Assembly: GCF_000429645.1 (NCBI RefSeq)
Contig: NZ_AUCG01000005.1
Span: 1-64,000 of the forward strand
Direction of reading: 5' to 3'
DNA from: Niveispirillum irakense DSM 11586
GTDB lineage: Bacteria; Pseudomonadota; Alphaproteobacteria; Azospirillales; Azospirillaceae
Length of the DNA stretch: 64,000 nt
Shown here one piece after another: positions 26,818 through 36,609 of this stretch (its first letter is position 1; each line of letters begins with the position of its first letter). The translations under genes and the position numbers were made by a program. The notes under the pieces are model-generated. The model searched no databases and was not told where the DNA came from. It saw nothing but the letters and a program-made list of their open reading frames with translations.

Positions 26818-28425
26818 TCACATCCGGAACACGCCGAACTTCGCCGGCGGAATGGGCGCGTTCAGCGCCGCCGACAAAGACAGACCCAGCACATTGCGGG
26901 TATCGGCAGGGTCGATGATGCCATCATCCCACAGCCGGGCAGAGGCGTAATAGGGGTGGCCCTGGCGTTCATATTGCTCCCGGATCGGGGATTTGAATGC
27001 TTCTTCGTCTTCGGCACTCCAGTCCCTGCCCTGTGCCTCCAGCCCGTCGCGGCGCACGGTGGCCAGCACATTGGCCGCCTGCTCACCGCCCATCACGGAG
27101 ATGCGGGCATTGGGCCACATGAACAGGAAGCGCGGGTTGAAGGCACGGCCACACATGCCGTAATTACCGGCCCCAAAACTGCCGCCAATGATCAGCGTCA
27201 GTTTCGGCACATTGGCACAGGCCACCGCCGTCACCAGCTTGGCCCCATCCTTGGCGATGCCGGCATTCTCATATTTCCGGCCCACCATGAAGCCGGTGAT
27301 GTTCTGCAAGAACAGCAGCGGGATTTTGCGCTGGCAGCACAGTTCGATGAAATGCGCGCCCTTCACCGCACTTTCGCTGAACAGAATGCCATTATTGGCG
27401 ATGATGCCCACCGGCATCCCCCATAGCCGGGCAAAGCCGCAGACCAGCGTGGTGCCATAGTTCGCCTTGAACTCATCCAGTTCAGAGCCATCGACGATGC
27501 GGGCAATGATCTCCCGCACATCATAGGGTTTGCGGGTGTCGGTGGGGATGATGCCGTACAGGTCTTCCGCCGGATAAAGCGGTTCGCGCACCGGCTTGAT
27601 ATCCATCTCCGGCTGCTTCACCCGGTTCAGGTTGCCGACAATGCGCCGCGCAATGCCCAGCGCGTGGCCATCATCGCTAGCCAGATGGTCGGCCACGCCA
27701 GAGATGCGGGTGTGAACGTCGCCACCGCCCAGATCCTCCGCCGACACCACCTCCCCCGTGGCCGCCTTTACCAAAGGCGGGCCGCCCAGAAAGATGGTGC
27801 CCTGGTTCTTCACGATGATGCTTTCATCCGCCATGGCGGGCACATAGGCCCCGCCCGCCGTACAGGACCCCATCACCACGGCGATCTGCGGCACCCCATT
27901 GGCCGACAGGGTGGCCTGATTATAGAAGATGCGCCCGAAATGGTCGCGGTCGGGAAATACCTCATCCTGATTGGGCAGGTTGGCCCCGCCGCTATCCACC
28001 AGATAGACGCAGGGCAGGTTGTTTTCCTGGGCGATATCCTGGGCGCGCAGGTGCTTTTTCACCGTCAGCGGGTAATAGGTGCCGCCCTTCACGGTGGCAT
28101 CATTGGCGACGATGACGCATTCCTGGCCGCTGATCCGACCGATGCCGGTGATGATGCCAGCAGCGGGCACATCATCGGCATAGACCTGATATGCCGCCAA
28201 CTGGCTGAATTCCAGGAAGGGCGTGCCGGGGTCCAGCAATGTGCGAACCCTGTCACGCGGCGATAGCTTGCCGCGCGCAAGATGCTTGGCCATGGCCTTC
28301 TCCCCTCCGCCTTGGGCGATGCGGGCAACGGTGGCGCGCAAATCATCCACCTGGGCGCGCATGGCGGCGGTGTTTTCCGCAAAGGCCGGGCTGCGCGGGT
28401 CGATGGCGGTGGAGAGGATGGGCAT
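26818..28425 (-). CDS. mccB: Methylcrotonyl-CoA carboxylase, carboxyltransferase subunit
   Basis: 535 residues of the crotonase-like carboxyltransferase family, with both halves present: [34 protein letters not shown], then [19 protein letters not shown] and [19 protein letters not shown]. It transfers the carboxyl group from biotin to 3-methylcrotonyl-CoA and acts with the alpha subunit two genes downstream. ATG 28425 is preceded by GAGG; an in-frame GTG lies at 28437. Confidence 0.9.
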   Translation of the reverse strand: MPILSTAIDPRSPAFAENTAAMRAQVDDLRATVARIAQGGGEKAMAKHLARGKLSPRDRVRTLLDPGTPFLEFSQLAAYQVYADDVPAAGIITGIGRISGQECVIVANDATVKGGTYYPLTVKKHLRAQDIAQENNLPCVYLVDSGGANLPNQDEVFPDRDHFGRIFYNQATLSANGVPQIAVVMGSCTAGGAYVPAMADESIIVKNQGTIFLGGPPLVKAATGEVVSAEDLGGGDVHTRISGVADHLASDDGHALGIARRIVGNLNRVKQPEMDIKPVREPLYPAEDLYGIIPTDTRKPYDVREIIARIVDGSELDEFKANYGTTLVCGFARLWGMPVGIIANNGILFSESAVKGAHFIELCCQRKIPLLFLQNITGFMVGRKYENAGIAKDGAKLVTAVACANVPKLTLIIGGSFGAGNYGMCGRAFNPRFLFMWPNARISVMGGEQAANVLATVRRDGLEAQGRDWSAEDEEAFKSPIREQYERQGHPYYASARLWDDGIIDPADTRNVLGLSLSAALNAPIPPAKFGVFRM

Positions 28426-28463
28426 GGGGGGCCTCACAAATGACCGCGCTTGCCTTTTTTCCC

Positions 28464-28548
28464 ACCGTCACCCCGGCGAAGGCCGGGGTCCAGTATCGTA
28501 GGGCACAGCGCTTGTGAACTGGACCCCGGCCTTCGCCGGGGTGACGGT
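28464..28548. repeat. 31-bp perfect inverted repeat (REP/BIME-like pair)
   Basis: Arms at 28464-28494 and 28518-28548 are exact reverse complements around a 23-base spacer. Each arm is itself nearly palindromic (CCCCGGCGAAGGCCGGGG core). It lies in the gap between isovaleryl-CoA dehydrogenase and the carboxylase subunit, inside an operon. Cores like this are typical of dispersed extragenic palindromes. Confidence 0.9.
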
Positions 28549-28573
28549 AGGGAGGGGACTTAAAGCCTCACCC

Positions 28574-29746
28574 TCAAACCGTCTCGCGGAACAACTCCCG
28601 CCCGATCAACATCCGGCGGATTTCGCTGGTACCGGCGCCGATCTCATACAGCTTGGCGTCACGCAGCAGACGGCCGGTGGCGTAATCATTGATATAGCCA
28701 TTGCCACCGAGAATTTGGATCGCATCCAGCGCCACCTGGGTGGCCTTTTCCGCCGCCAGCAGGATGGCGCCGGCAGCATCCTTGCGGGTGATGCGCTTGG
28801 CATCCGCCGCCCGGCCCACGGCATAGACATAGGCGCGGCAGGAATTCAGCGCGACATACATGTCCGCCACCTTGCCCTGGATCAACTGGAACTCACCGAT
28901 CGGCTGGCCGAACTGCTGGCGTTCATGGATATAGGGCACGACGATATCCAATGCGGCCTGCATGATGCCCAGCGGCCCCGCCGCCAGCACCGCGCGTTCA
29001 TAATCCAGGCCAGACATCAGCACGCGCACGCCGCCATTCACCTGGCCCAGCACATTCTCTTCCGGAATTTCGCAATCCTGAAAGACCAGCTCGCCTGTGT
29101 GGCTGCCGCGCATCCCCAGCTTGTCCAGCTTCTGCGCGCAGGAGAAACCCTTGAAGCCCCTTTCCACCAGAAAGGCGGTGATGCCCTTCGGCCCCGCCGC
29201 CGGGTCGGTCTTGGCATAGACCACCAGCACATCGGCATCCGGGCCATTGGTGATCCACATCTTGGTGCCGTTCAGCACATAGCGATCGCCACGCTTATCG
29301 GCCCGCAGCTTCATGGACACCACGTCCGACCCCGCCCCCGGCTCGCTCATCGCCAGGGCACCGACGAAATCACCGGAAACCAGCTTGGGCAGGTAGCGCG
29401 CCTTCTGATCCACATTACCGTTCAGGCGGATCTGGTTGACGCAGAGGTTGGAATGCGCGCCATAGGACAGGCCGACGGAGGCCGAGGCGCGGGAGATTTC
29501 CTCCATCGCAACCATGTGTTCAACATAGCCCATGGCGGCCCCGCCATATTCCTCCTCCACCGTCACGCCCAGCACACCCAGGTCACCCATCTTCTTCCAC
29601 AGGTCCATGGGGAACTGGTCGGTGCGGTCGATCTCCGCGGCACGCGGGGCAATCTCGTCATTTGCGAAGGACGAAACGGCGTCGCGCAGCGCATCCGCCG
29701 TCTCGCCAAGGCCGAAATCGAACGGGGCAAGGCTGTTGCTCGGCAT
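28574..29746 (-). CDS. liuA: Isovaleryl-CoA dehydrogenase
   Basis: 390 residues of the acyl-CoA dehydrogenase family: [15 protein letters not shown] (FAD/substrate loop), [11 protein letters not shown], and the catalytic Glu in the isovaleryl-specific position ([15 protein letters not shown]), rather than near the C-terminus as in short-chain enzymes. It oxidises isovaleryl-CoA to 3-methylcrotonyl-CoA and passes electrons to ETF. First gene of the leucine-degradation operon, divergent from a TetR regulator. Confidence 0.92.
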   Translation of the reverse strand: MPSNSLAPFDFGLGETADALRDAVSSFANDEIAPRAAEIDRTDQFPMDLWKKMGDLGVLGVTVEEEYGGAAMGYVEHMVAMEEISRASASVGLSYGAHSNLCVNQIRLNGNVDQKARYLPKLVSGDFVGALAMSEPGAGSDVVSMKLRADKRGDRYVLNGTKMWITNGPDADVLVVYAKTDPAAGPKGITAFLVERGFKGFSCAQKLDKLGMRGSHTGELVFQDCEIPEENVLGQVNGGVRVLMSGLDYERAVLAAGPLGIMQAALDIVVPYIHERQQFGQPIGEFQLIQGKVADMYVALNSCRAYVYAVGRAADAKRITRKDAAGAILLAAEKATQVALDAIQILGGNGYINDYATGRLLRDAKLYEIGAGTSEIRRMLIGRELFRETV

Positions 29747-29774
29747 GGGCGTTTCCTCCGGTTCTGGCTTTTAT

Positions 29775-29794
29775 AAAAACGGTCATACGTTTTT
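29775..29794. promoter_or_regulatory. Candidate operator for the divergent TetR regulator
   Basis: AAAAACG-GTCATA-CGTTTTT is a perfect 7-bp inverted repeat, 28 bases before the isovaleryl-CoA dehydrogenase start and 130 before the TetR start. Position and symmetry fit a TetR-type dimer site. Confidence 0.55.
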
Positions 29795-29923
29795 TTAATG
29801 GCGAAATCAACCCGTATCCGCGCGGGCCTCGCGCCGCCGGGAATGCAGCAAAACCCATTGACGCCAGCGCGCCGGAACAGCAGGTTTGGCGCCCGTTGCG
29901 TACCTGATGGGGAGAAAAAGCGG

Positions 29924-30517
29924 ATGGCCCGCACTGCCGGCAGCCACGGCCCGAAGACGATGGAAGCCATCCGCAAGGCGGCGCTGACCCTGATCTTCAA
30001 GAAAGGGTATGAAGCGATCACCTTGCGCCAGTTGGCTGATGCCGTCGGCATTCAGCCCGGCTCGCTCTACAATCATGTCCGCAACAAGCAGGACATCCTG
30101 TTCGATCTGGTGCATGACCATATGACGGTCCTGCTGTCAGAGGCGACGGCGGCAATCCCGGCGGATGCCACCCCCAGGGCGCAGTTGGAAGCTTTTATCA
30201 GCTTCCACGTCATGTACCATATCACCCGGCGGGAACAGGTGTTCATCGCCAATTCCGAGTTACGCAGCCTGGAACCGGATAATCACGCCACCATCGTAGC
30301 GTTACGACGGGAATATGAAGGGCTGTTGATCGGTATTCTACGCCGGGGCCGGGAGGATGGCAGCCTGCGGGCCGAGGAGCCGACCATCGCCGCCTATGCC
30401 ATCCTGTCCATGCTGACTGGTATCTGCACCTGGTATCAGCCGGGCGGCCGCAAATCGGCAGAGCAACTGGTGGCCTTGCACCGGGATTTGATTCTAGACG
30501 GAATCGCCGTTCGCTGA
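29924..30517 (+). CDS. TetR-family regulator, probable liu operon repressor
   Basis: 197 residues with an N-terminal TetR helix-turn-helix: MEAIRKAALTLIFKKGYEAITLRQLADAVGIQPGSLYNHVRNKQDIL. The C-terminal part is helical, for ligand binding and dimerisation. LiuQ-type TetR proteins control leucine-degradation genes in some proteobacteria and are encoded divergently, as here; acyl-CoA or isovaleryl-CoA would be a plausible inducer. ATG 29924 with GGGGAG upstream is preferred to in-frame starts back to 29798. Confidence 0.8.
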   Translation: MARTAGSHGPKTMEAIRKAALTLIFKKGYEAITLRQLADAVGIQPGSLYNHVRNKQDILFDLVHDHMTVLLSEATAAIPADATPRAQLEAFISFHVMYHITRREQVFIANSELRSLEPDNHATIVALRREYEGLLIGILRRGREDGSLRAEEPTIAAYAILSMLTGICTWYQPGGRKSAEQLVALHRDLILDGIAVR

Positions 30518-30584
30518 ACGGGTGGCCGGTATCCGCGCCGACGGGCGCGGCGGCGGCACGGGCATCAGAGAGAGACCGGCAGCA

Positions 30585-31580
30585 TCAACAATGGCGCCAG
30601 CCGCCCTCGCCCAGGGATAATTCCGTCCCGTCGGCGCCGATCACGCTGACGCCCGGCTCCCCTTCCACCACCCGGCCAATACGGGTGACGGTGATGCCGG
30701 CGCTGGCGGCAGCGGCGGCAATATCGTCACCCTTATCCGCCGGGGCGGTGAAGGCGACTTCATAATCGTCACCGCCAGTCAGGATGGGGATAAGCAGGTC
30801 CGGTTCCGCCACAACCAGCCGGGCAGCGGCGGGGGAAAGCGGGACCGCCGGCACATCCAGGCGCAGGCGTACAGCGCTGGCCTTGGCCAGATGCCCGATA
30901 TCGGCCACCAGCCCGTCGGACACGTCCAGGGCGGCGGTGGCGAAGACCCGCAGGGAAGCGACAAGGTCCAGGCGCGGGGTCGGCCGGCGCAACCTTCCCA
31001 GCAGATAGGTCTTGTCCGCGTCCGGCACAGGGCGGGTCAGCGTACCGAGGGCCAGTTTCAGGCCCAGCGCAGCGTCGCCAATGGTCCCGGTCACGAACAG
31101 GGCATCGCCTGCCTTAGCCCCCTTGCGGCGGATCATGTGACCGCGCGGCACGATACCCAGTGCATTGATGGTCAGCGACATCGGCCCATGGGTGGACACA
31201 CTGTCACCGCCCAGAAGATTGATGCGGAAAAGGCGCTGCGCCTCCCCCAGCCCCTGGGTAAAGGCGGCCACCCAATCATCGCCTATTGCACGCGGCAGGG
31301 CCATGACCAGGCTATAGGCCAGCGGCTCCGCCCCCTTGGCAGCAAGGTCAGACATGTTGACGGCCAGGATCTTGTGCGCCAGTTCCGCCGGATCATCACC
31401 GGGCAGGAAATGGACACCGGCCACCATCCCATCCGCCGTGACCACCAGTTGCTGGTCATGCGGGATATCCAGGATGGCGGCGTCATCCGTCAGGTCGAAG
31501 GCGCCGGGAACGCCCACAGCCAGCGGCCGGAAGTAAGTGGCGATCCGGCCAAATTCACCCAGGCGACTGCCTGCGCTCAC
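30585..31580 (-). CDS. thiL: Thiamine-monophosphate kinase
   Basis: 331 residues of the AIR-synthase/ThiL fold. LGEFGRIATYF at the start, DDAAIL (metal/ATP), VVTADGMVAGVHF, NMSDLAAKGAEPLAYSL, LLGGDSVS and DVSDGLVADIGHLA are visible. It phosphorylates thiamine monophosphate to the diphosphate. The start is GTG 31580, overlapping the nusB stop (GTGA). Last gene of the rib-nusB-thiL operon. A GC hairpin (30533-30550) lies in the short convergent gap before the TetR gene. Confidence 0.93.
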   Translation of the reverse strand: MSAGSRLGEFGRIATYFRPLAVGVPGAFDLTDDAAILDIPHDQQLVVTADGMVAGVHFLPGDDPAELAHKILAVNMSDLAAKGAEPLAYSLVMALPRAIGDDWVAAFTQGLGEAQRLFRINLLGGDSVSTHGPMSLTINALGIVPRGHMIRRKGAKAGDALFVTGTIGDAALGLKLALGTLTRPVPDADKTYLLGRLRRPTPRLDLVASLRVFATAALDVSDGLVADIGHLAKASAVRLRLDVPAVPLSPAAARLVVAEPDLLIPILTGGDDYEVAFTAPADKGDDIAAAAASAGITVTRIGRVVEGEPGVSVIGADGTELSLGEGGWRHC

Positions 31581-32128
31581 TGGTCACCCTTCCGGGCGGC
31601 GGCCTTGGCGGCCATCTCTTCCGGGCGCAGGGCACGGGCCAGCTTGTCCAGCACGCCATTCACCATGCCCGGCTCGCGCCCGGCGAAGAAGGCATGGGTC
31701 ACGTCGATATAATCATTGATGATGATGTGCGGGGCCACGGCGGGATTGGCCAGCAATTCCCAGGCGCCAGCCCGCAGGATGGCGCGCAGCAACAATTCCA
31801 TGCGCTCCAGCGACCATTGCCGGTCCAGCAGGTCACCCAGCAACCCGTCCACATCGGCCAGCCGGCCCTGGACACCGCGCACGATCTCCGCGAACAGGGT
31901 CGGCTCGGCCGTCACAAACTGCTCGCCATCCTGTTCCTGGCCGATGCGGTGACGGACAAATTCCATGATCACCGTCTCGCTGGACACGCCGGCAAGGTCG
32001 ATCTGATAAAGCCCCTGAACGGCGGCCAAACGGGCAGCACTGCGGCGCGCCTTGGCGGAACCGGTGGGCTTTATCTTGGGGGTCGGCTCCGGCTGGGTCG
32101 GAGCGACGATCTTCTTACGCGGCGGCAT
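31577..32128 (-). CDS. nusB: Transcription antitermination factor NusB
   Basis: 183 residues. A basic N-terminal extension of ~25 residues (Lys/Pro-rich) precedes the helical NusB domain: AARLAAVQGLYQIDLAG, LLLRAILRAGAWELL, IIINDYIDVTHAFF and GMVNGVLDKLAR. It binds boxA RNA with S10 (NusE) for rRNA antitermination. It lies between ribH and thiL, the common proteobacterial order. Confidence 0.95.
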   Translation of the reverse strand: MPPRKKIVAPTQPEPTPKIKPTGSAKARRSAARLAAVQGLYQIDLAGVSSETVIMEFVRHRIGQEQDGEQFVTAEPTLFAEIVRGVQGRLADVDGLLGDLLDRQWSLERMELLLRAILRAGAWELLANPAVAPHIIINDYIDVTHAFFAGREPGMVNGVLDKLARALRPEEMAAKAAARKGDQ

Positions 32129-32146
32129 GATCTGGAACCTGGAACT

Positions 32147-32611
32147 TCAACGGGAATAAAGACGGAACTGCTTTTTCAGATCGATCATCTGCAAGCAGGC
32201 ATTGGCGGCGAAGCCGCCCTTGTTCTTCTGGTTGACGGCGGCGCGAACCCAGGCCTGTTCCCGGTTCTCCGTCGTCAGGATGCCATTGCCGATGGCCAGC
32301 GTATAGCGCAGCGCCAGATCCTGAAGACCACGCGCGCTTTCGGTGCAGACATAATCGTAATGGGTCGTCTCACCCCGGATCACACAGCCCAGTGCGACAT
32401 AACCGTCAAACCGGCGGCGACCGGAATAGAAATCCATGGAGCGGACGGCGAACTGGATGGCCGCCGGCACTTCATAGACACCCGGCACCTGGAAGATTTC
32501 ATAGGTCGCGCCGGCCTTCTCCAGCTCGGCGACAGCCCCCTTCACCAGTTCATCGGCAAGATCATCATAGAAGCGGGCTTCCACGATCATGATATGGGGG
32601 CTGTCAGCCAT
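32147..32611 (-). CDS. ribH: 6,7-dimethyl-8-ribityllumazine synthase
   Basis: 154 residues of the lumazine synthase fold: IMIVEARFYDDLADELVKGA, FQVPGVYEVPAAIQ, ALGCVIRGETTHYDYVC (catalytic His in the THYDY segment) and TLAIGNGILTTENREQAW. It condenses the ribBA-derived dihydroxybutanone phosphate with the pyrimidine to give lumazine, the substrate of ribE. Confidence 0.95.
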   Translation of the reverse strand: MADSPHIMIVEARFYDDLADELVKGAVAELEKAGATYEIFQVPGVYEVPAAIQFAVRSMDFYSGRRRFDGYVALGCVIRGETTHYDYVCTESARGLQDLALRYTLAIGNGILTTENREQAWVRAAVNQKNKGGFAANACLQMIDLKKQFRLYSR

Positions 32612-32650
32612 AGGTCCGGTTCCTTGAAAGCAGGCGGTTCTATGCGGGGA

Positions 32651-33793
32651 TCAAGAGGCGGACGGTATCGCGCGCTGGCCGACAATGGTCAACCCATAGC
32701 CTTCGAGGCCCACCACCGTCTTTTTGGTATTGCTCAGCAACACCATCTCCTTGACGCCGAGATCATTCAGGATCTGGGCACCGATACCATAGTCGCGCAA
32801 CTCGCCACCCGGTTCCAGATTGCCATTATCGACATTGCGCAGCCGGTCGGACAGGGAGAAGGGCTGTGCATCACGCATGATGACGACAACGCCCCGCTCT
32901 TCCCCGGCAATTGTGCGCATCGCCCCTTCCAGGCCGCCGCGCGGACCATGACGGGTATCCCCCAGCAGATCTTTGACGATATCCAGCGCATGCATACGCA
33001 CCGGCACCGGGCCGGAAGCGGCCACATCACCCTTCACCAGGGCGATATGCTCAGCGCCGCTCATGCGGTTACGATAAACAACCAGCTCGAACCGGCCACC
33101 GAAATGGCTTTCCAGCGTGGTGCGATAGCTGCGCTCGATGATGGTTTCAGTACGGCGGCGATAAGCGATCAGATCAGCGATGGTGCCGACCTTCAGCCCA
33201 TGCAACTGGGCGAACTTCACCAGGTCCGGCATGCGGGCCATGGTGCCATCATCATTCATGATCTCGCAGATCACGCCGGACGGGTTCAACCCGGCCAGCC
33301 GGGCGAAATCGACCGAGGCTTCCGTATGGCCGGCGCGGACCAGCGTGCCGCCATCGCGGGCCAGCAGCGGGAAGACATGACCCGGCGTCACGATATCGCG
33401 CGGATCGACCTGACGGTCGATGGCGACCTGGATGGTACGGGCACGGTCCGCGGCGGAAATACCCGTCGTCACCCCTTCCCGCGCCTCGATGGAGACGGTG
33501 AAGGCAGTCTGGTGGCGGGTGCCGTTCTGCTGCGCCATCAGCGGCAAGCGCAGCCGCTCAATCTGCTGGCTGTCCATGGTCAGGCAGATCAGGCCGCGGC
33601 CATAGCGGGCCATGAAATTGATCGCCTCAGGCGTTGCCATCTGGGCAGGGATAACCAGATCACCCTCATTCTCCCGGTCTTCATCATCAACCAGGATGAA
33701 CATGCGGCCCTGGCGGGCTTCCTCAATCAGTTCTTCGGTCGTGCTCAACACGGGCTGGTCTTCCGCCGACAGGCGGCTCTCATGGCCGGACAT
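32651..33793 (-). CDS. ribB: 3,4-dihydroxy-2-butanone-4-phosphate synthase with degenerate GTP cyclohydrolase II domain
   Basis: 380 residues. The RibB domain (~15-215) is complete: VDDEDRENEGDL acidic motif, ARYGRGLICL, DIVTPGHVFPL and RAGHTEASVD. The C-terminal ~165 residues resemble GTP cyclohydrolase II, but the three zinc-binding Cys of the usual C-x2-G-x7-C-x-C region are absent (here HALDIVKDLLGDTRHGPRGG). Cyclohydrolase activity is therefore unlikely, and a separate ribA elsewhere is expected. Alphaproteobacterial RibB proteins of this kind are known. Confidence 0.9.
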   Translation of the reverse strand: MSGHESRLSAEDQPVLSTTEELIEEARQGRMFILVDDEDRENEGDLVIPAQMATPEAINFMARYGRGLICLTMDSQQIERLRLPLMAQQNGTRHQTAFTVSIEAREGVTTGISAADRARTIQVAIDRQVDPRDIVTPGHVFPLLARDGGTLVRAGHTEASVDFARLAGLNPSGVICEIMNDDGTMARMPDLVKFAQLHGLKVGTIADLIAYRRRTETIIERSYRTTLESHFGGRFELVVYRNRMSGAEHIALVKGDVAASGPVPVRMHALDIVKDLLGDTRHGPRGGLEGAMRTIAGEERGVVVIMRDAQPFSLSDRLRNVDNGNLEPGGELRDYGIGAQILNDLGVKEMVLLSNTKKTVVGLEGYGLTIVGQRAIPSAS

Positions 33794-33798
33794 TGTTA

Positions 33799-34392
33799 TT
33801 ACGCCTCTTTTCCCACCAGACGCGCCACGTAGCGCGCCAGCATATCGACTTCCAGGTTGATGCTGTCACCAGCGGCCGTCTGACCAAATGTAGTCTGCTG
33901 CGCCGTATGGGGAATGATGTTGACGCCGAAAATATCGCCATCGACCTCGTTCACGGTCAGTGACACGCCATTCAGCGCCACGGACCCCTTGGCCGCGATG
34001 AAGCGCGACAGGCTGGGCGGGGCCTGGAAACGCCAGCGGTGGCTGTCCCCGTCCGGCGTGACCGACACAACCTTGATGACGCCATCGACATGGCCATAAA
34101 CCAGATGGCCGCCCAGTTCATCACCCAGCTTCAGCGACCGTTCCAGATTGACCGGGGTGCCGACCTTCCAGTCCCCTACCGTCGTCTTGGCGATGGTTTC
34201 CGCCGATACATCGACACGGTAGGCACCGGGCAGTTTCTCAATCATAGTCAGGCAGACGCCATTGGACGCGATGGAAGCGCCAAGCGCCACATCATCCAGG
34301 TCGAACGACGTCGCAATCGTCAGGCGCAGGTCGCCACGACGATCGTCAATTTCGGCGATGCGGCCGATATCGGTGATGATTCCCGTAAACAT
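33799..34392 (-). CDS. ribE: Riboflavin synthase alpha subunit
   Basis: 197 residues with two homologous lumazine-binding barrels, beginning with the family hallmark MFTGIITDIGRI. Internal repeats include ASIASNGVCLTMIE in half 1 and GSVALNGVSLTVNE in half 2. It dismutates two lumazines into riboflavin. It heads the ribE-ribBA-ribH-nusB-thiL run. The usual upstream ribD is missing; the 34393-34555 gap shows no gene and no recognisable FMN riboswitch. Confidence 0.94.
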   Translation of the reverse strand: MFTGIITDIGRIAEIDDRRGDLRLTIATSFDLDDVALGASIASNGVCLTMIEKLPGAYRVDVSAETIAKTTVGDWKVGTPVNLERSLKLGDELGGHLVYGHVDGVIKVVSVTPDGDSHRWRFQAPPSLSRFIAAKGSVALNGVSLTVNEVDGDIFGVNIIPHTAQQTTFGQTAAGDSINLEVDMLARYVARLVGKEA

Positions 34393-34555
34393 GCTGCTTA
34401 ACCTAGGCGGTGGAGGTCGCTTTCGCGAGGGCTAGATGGTTGCGCCGCGCGCATGGCACGCGGGCGCACCGGCACGGCCCCAGACCATGCGCCGGGGCAC
34501 GGGGGAAAACAAGCCTGGAGGTGGAGCCATCCGCGGGCTGGAGGCGACCTTGTCG

Positions 34556-36481
34556 CTACTGAATGGCGGGCACGCCCAGATTGATGGAATCGGCCGGTGT
34601 GCCCGCCTGGGACGCCGCGGCGCGGCGGTCCGTGGGGGCAAGCGTGCCGGCATGGATACCCGCGACACGGCCAGCAATCTCTTTCGATGCGGCAACCAGG
34701 GCAGGATAGGGCTGATCCGTCACATCCACCCAGCCGATATTGTAATTCTCCCCATCACTACGCCCGGTGGCCGGCTGATCCACCCATTGGAACCAGTGCG
34801 TCCCCACCACGAACGAATGGGCAGCGGCATTTTCCACATAATAGCGATAGGCCTGCGCCCGCTCCTGCTGGTTCATCGCCTGGACCAGACCGGGGGCGAG
34901 ACCCCGCTCCGGCACGCCGATATGGAATTCCCCGATCAGGATGGGCAGCTTCAGGTCGGTAGCAATCTCATCCAGCATATCGGTGGGCGGGGCCCAGCGA
35001 TATTTGTTCATGCTGTAGACATCAAAGTCCTTGGCCAGCCGCACCACATCCATCGGGGGCGTGCCACCGAAACGGATGCCAAGATTGAGATGGTGGGGAT
35101 CATGCCGTTTCACGGCCTTGTTGATCACCTCCAGATAGCGGGCAAAGGCCGCCAGCACCAGTTCGCGCCGCTTTTCCGGCGTATCGCCCTGCTTCAGCCC
35201 GTCACGAAACCGCTGTTGCAGGGCCGAGGGCGGGCCGGCCAGCACCATATCCACCAATTGCGCCTCGCGCGCCGGCCAGGGCGGTTCATTCCCGATGAAA
35301 TAGCCCAGCAGCCAGGGATCATCCCGCCGGGGGGCAAGCTGTTCGGCCGCAATCCTGTCCACCCGCTGTTCAAAGACGGGGGAATAGACATCCGGCATCC
35401 CCATGATGGAATTTTCCGTCTGCCAGCCATGGAGCGTGATGACATAGGGCACCTTGGCATCACCGGCGCCATGATCGGCGATCAGCGTCCCGTAGGTCGT
35501 ATTGATGCCCCAGGACCGCAGGCGCCGCACCGTATCAACGGCCCAGGGCGCCTGCCATTGGTCGCCATAGCGGCGGATCAGATTAAGCCGGTGGAAACTG
35601 ACGGGCTTGTCGCCCGGCGGCACTCCCTCGAACATGGCTTGCCGGCCCGCGATCCGGGTACTGGGGCCGGGGCCGATGCCATTGATACCAGCCGACCAGA
35701 ACAAGGCCCCTTCCGGGTCCACAAACCACCAGCGTCCGTCAATCTTTTCCACCCGGAAAAAGCCGGTCGCCTTGGCCCGCTTATCGGCAAAGCCGCCATA
35801 GCGGGTACGGTCCGCCGGCGCCGGGGTCTGGGCCAGATTTGCGCTTTCCGCCTGCCAGGCTTGGCGCAAACCCGCCTCATCATGCGCCTTGCCCGGCCAG
35901 TCCAGCCGGGCATATTGACCGAACCGGTCCAGGACCGGCTGACCATCCAGGATCGCATCGCCGGGATCTTCGGTCGCCAGACGCACGGCGCGTATTTCCA
36001 GGGTCGGCGCATCAACCGGATAGCGCATGGTCAGGCGCATGCCCGTCACCTTGCGCACTGGGCCATGGCCGCCCGCCTCCACATTGATCCAATAGGAATC
36101 GCGCGGCTTGTTCACTGTGGCCGCCAGATCGACCCCATCCCCAAGCCCCTGGCGGAAGAAATGCAGCGGGATGGACGCCCGCACCCAGACATTGGCCAGC
36201 GGGTGGATACGCTTGGAGACAAAGCCGTCCGCCGTCTCCAACCCCAGTTCAAACCGCTGGCTGGTGCTGGCCTTCATTTCCAGGATCAGGAATTTCGCCC
36301 CCGACCAGTCTTCCGGTACGCTTGGCGCCACCTGCGCCAAGGGCCAGGATTGCGTGGCCACCGCTTCGGTAAAGCGGGTGGATAGGGCAGCCGAAGGGCC
36401 GTCAGCGGCCAGCGCCCCTCCCCCCGTCAAAGCCAGTGTGAGAAGCCCGACAGCAACAGCATAAGGACGACGCAGCAGCAT
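34556..36481 (-). CDS. Secreted clan GH-A glycoside hydrolase, agarase/beta-galactosidase-like
   Basis: 641 residues with an N-terminal signal peptide ending near ALAA-DG. A beta-sandwich-like region (~30-190) precedes a TIM-barrel catalytic domain. Signs are FFRVEKIDGRWWFVDPEGALFWSAGING, the probable acid/base Glu in GYFIGNEPPW and the probable nucleophile Glu in LPILIGEFHIG. The combination resembles GH50-type agarases and related enzymes, but the substrate cannot be told by eye. Divergent from a PL22-like lyase gene, so both may serve extracellular or periplasmic polysaccharide breakdown. Confidence 0.7.
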   Translation of the reverse strand: MLLRRPYAVAVGLLTLALTGGGALAADGPSAALSTRFTEAVATQSWPLAQVAPSVPEDWSGAKFLILEMKASTSQRFELGLETADGFVSKRIHPLANVWVRASIPLHFFRQGLGDGVDLAATVNKPRDSYWINVEAGGHGPVRKVTGMRLTMRYPVDAPTLEIRAVRLATEDPGDAILDGQPVLDRFGQYARLDWPGKAHDEAGLRQAWQAESANLAQTPAPADRTRYGGFADKRAKATGFFRVEKIDGRWWFVDPEGALFWSAGINGIGPGPSTRIAGRQAMFEGVPPGDKPVSFHRLNLIRRYGDQWQAPWAVDTVRRLRSWGINTTYGTLIADHGAGDAKVPYVITLHGWQTENSIMGMPDVYSPVFEQRVDRIAAEQLAPRRDDPWLLGYFIGNEPPWPAREAQLVDMVLAGPPSALQQRFRDGLKQGDTPEKRRELVLAAFARYLEVINKAVKRHDPHHLNLGIRFGGTPPMDVVRLAKDFDVYSMNKYRWAPPTDMLDEIATDLKLPILIGEFHIGVPERGLAPGLVQAMNQQERAQAYRYYVENAAAHSFVVGTHWFQWVDQPATGRSDGENYNIGWVDVTDQPYPALVAASKEIAGRVAGIHAGTLAPTDRRAAASQAGTPADSINLGVPAIQ

Positions 36482-36609
36482 ATTCCCATCCCATTCATCT
36501 TTTTATTTATATGACTAATAACATGGTGGGTGGCGCATAACAATCATTGCCGGTAAAATCCCATTTCATAAGTTTTTGTTTCAAAATATGAGATTAAAGG
36601 GAGAAACGC

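Noticed and set aside
31694-33832. 712-codon plus-strand open frame across the nusB-ribH-ribBA region
   Set aside because: Antisense to three conserved enzymes; no start signal or recognisable domain.
34393-34555. FMN riboswitch before ribE
   Set aside because: The conserved RFN boxes are not visible on the minus strand.
34436-36385. Long plus-strand open frame (649 codons) opposite the glycoside hydrolase
   Set aside because: It is the complement of a clearly recognisable gene; its His/Gly/Pro-rich translation matches no family, and long antisense frames are expected in GC-rich DNA.
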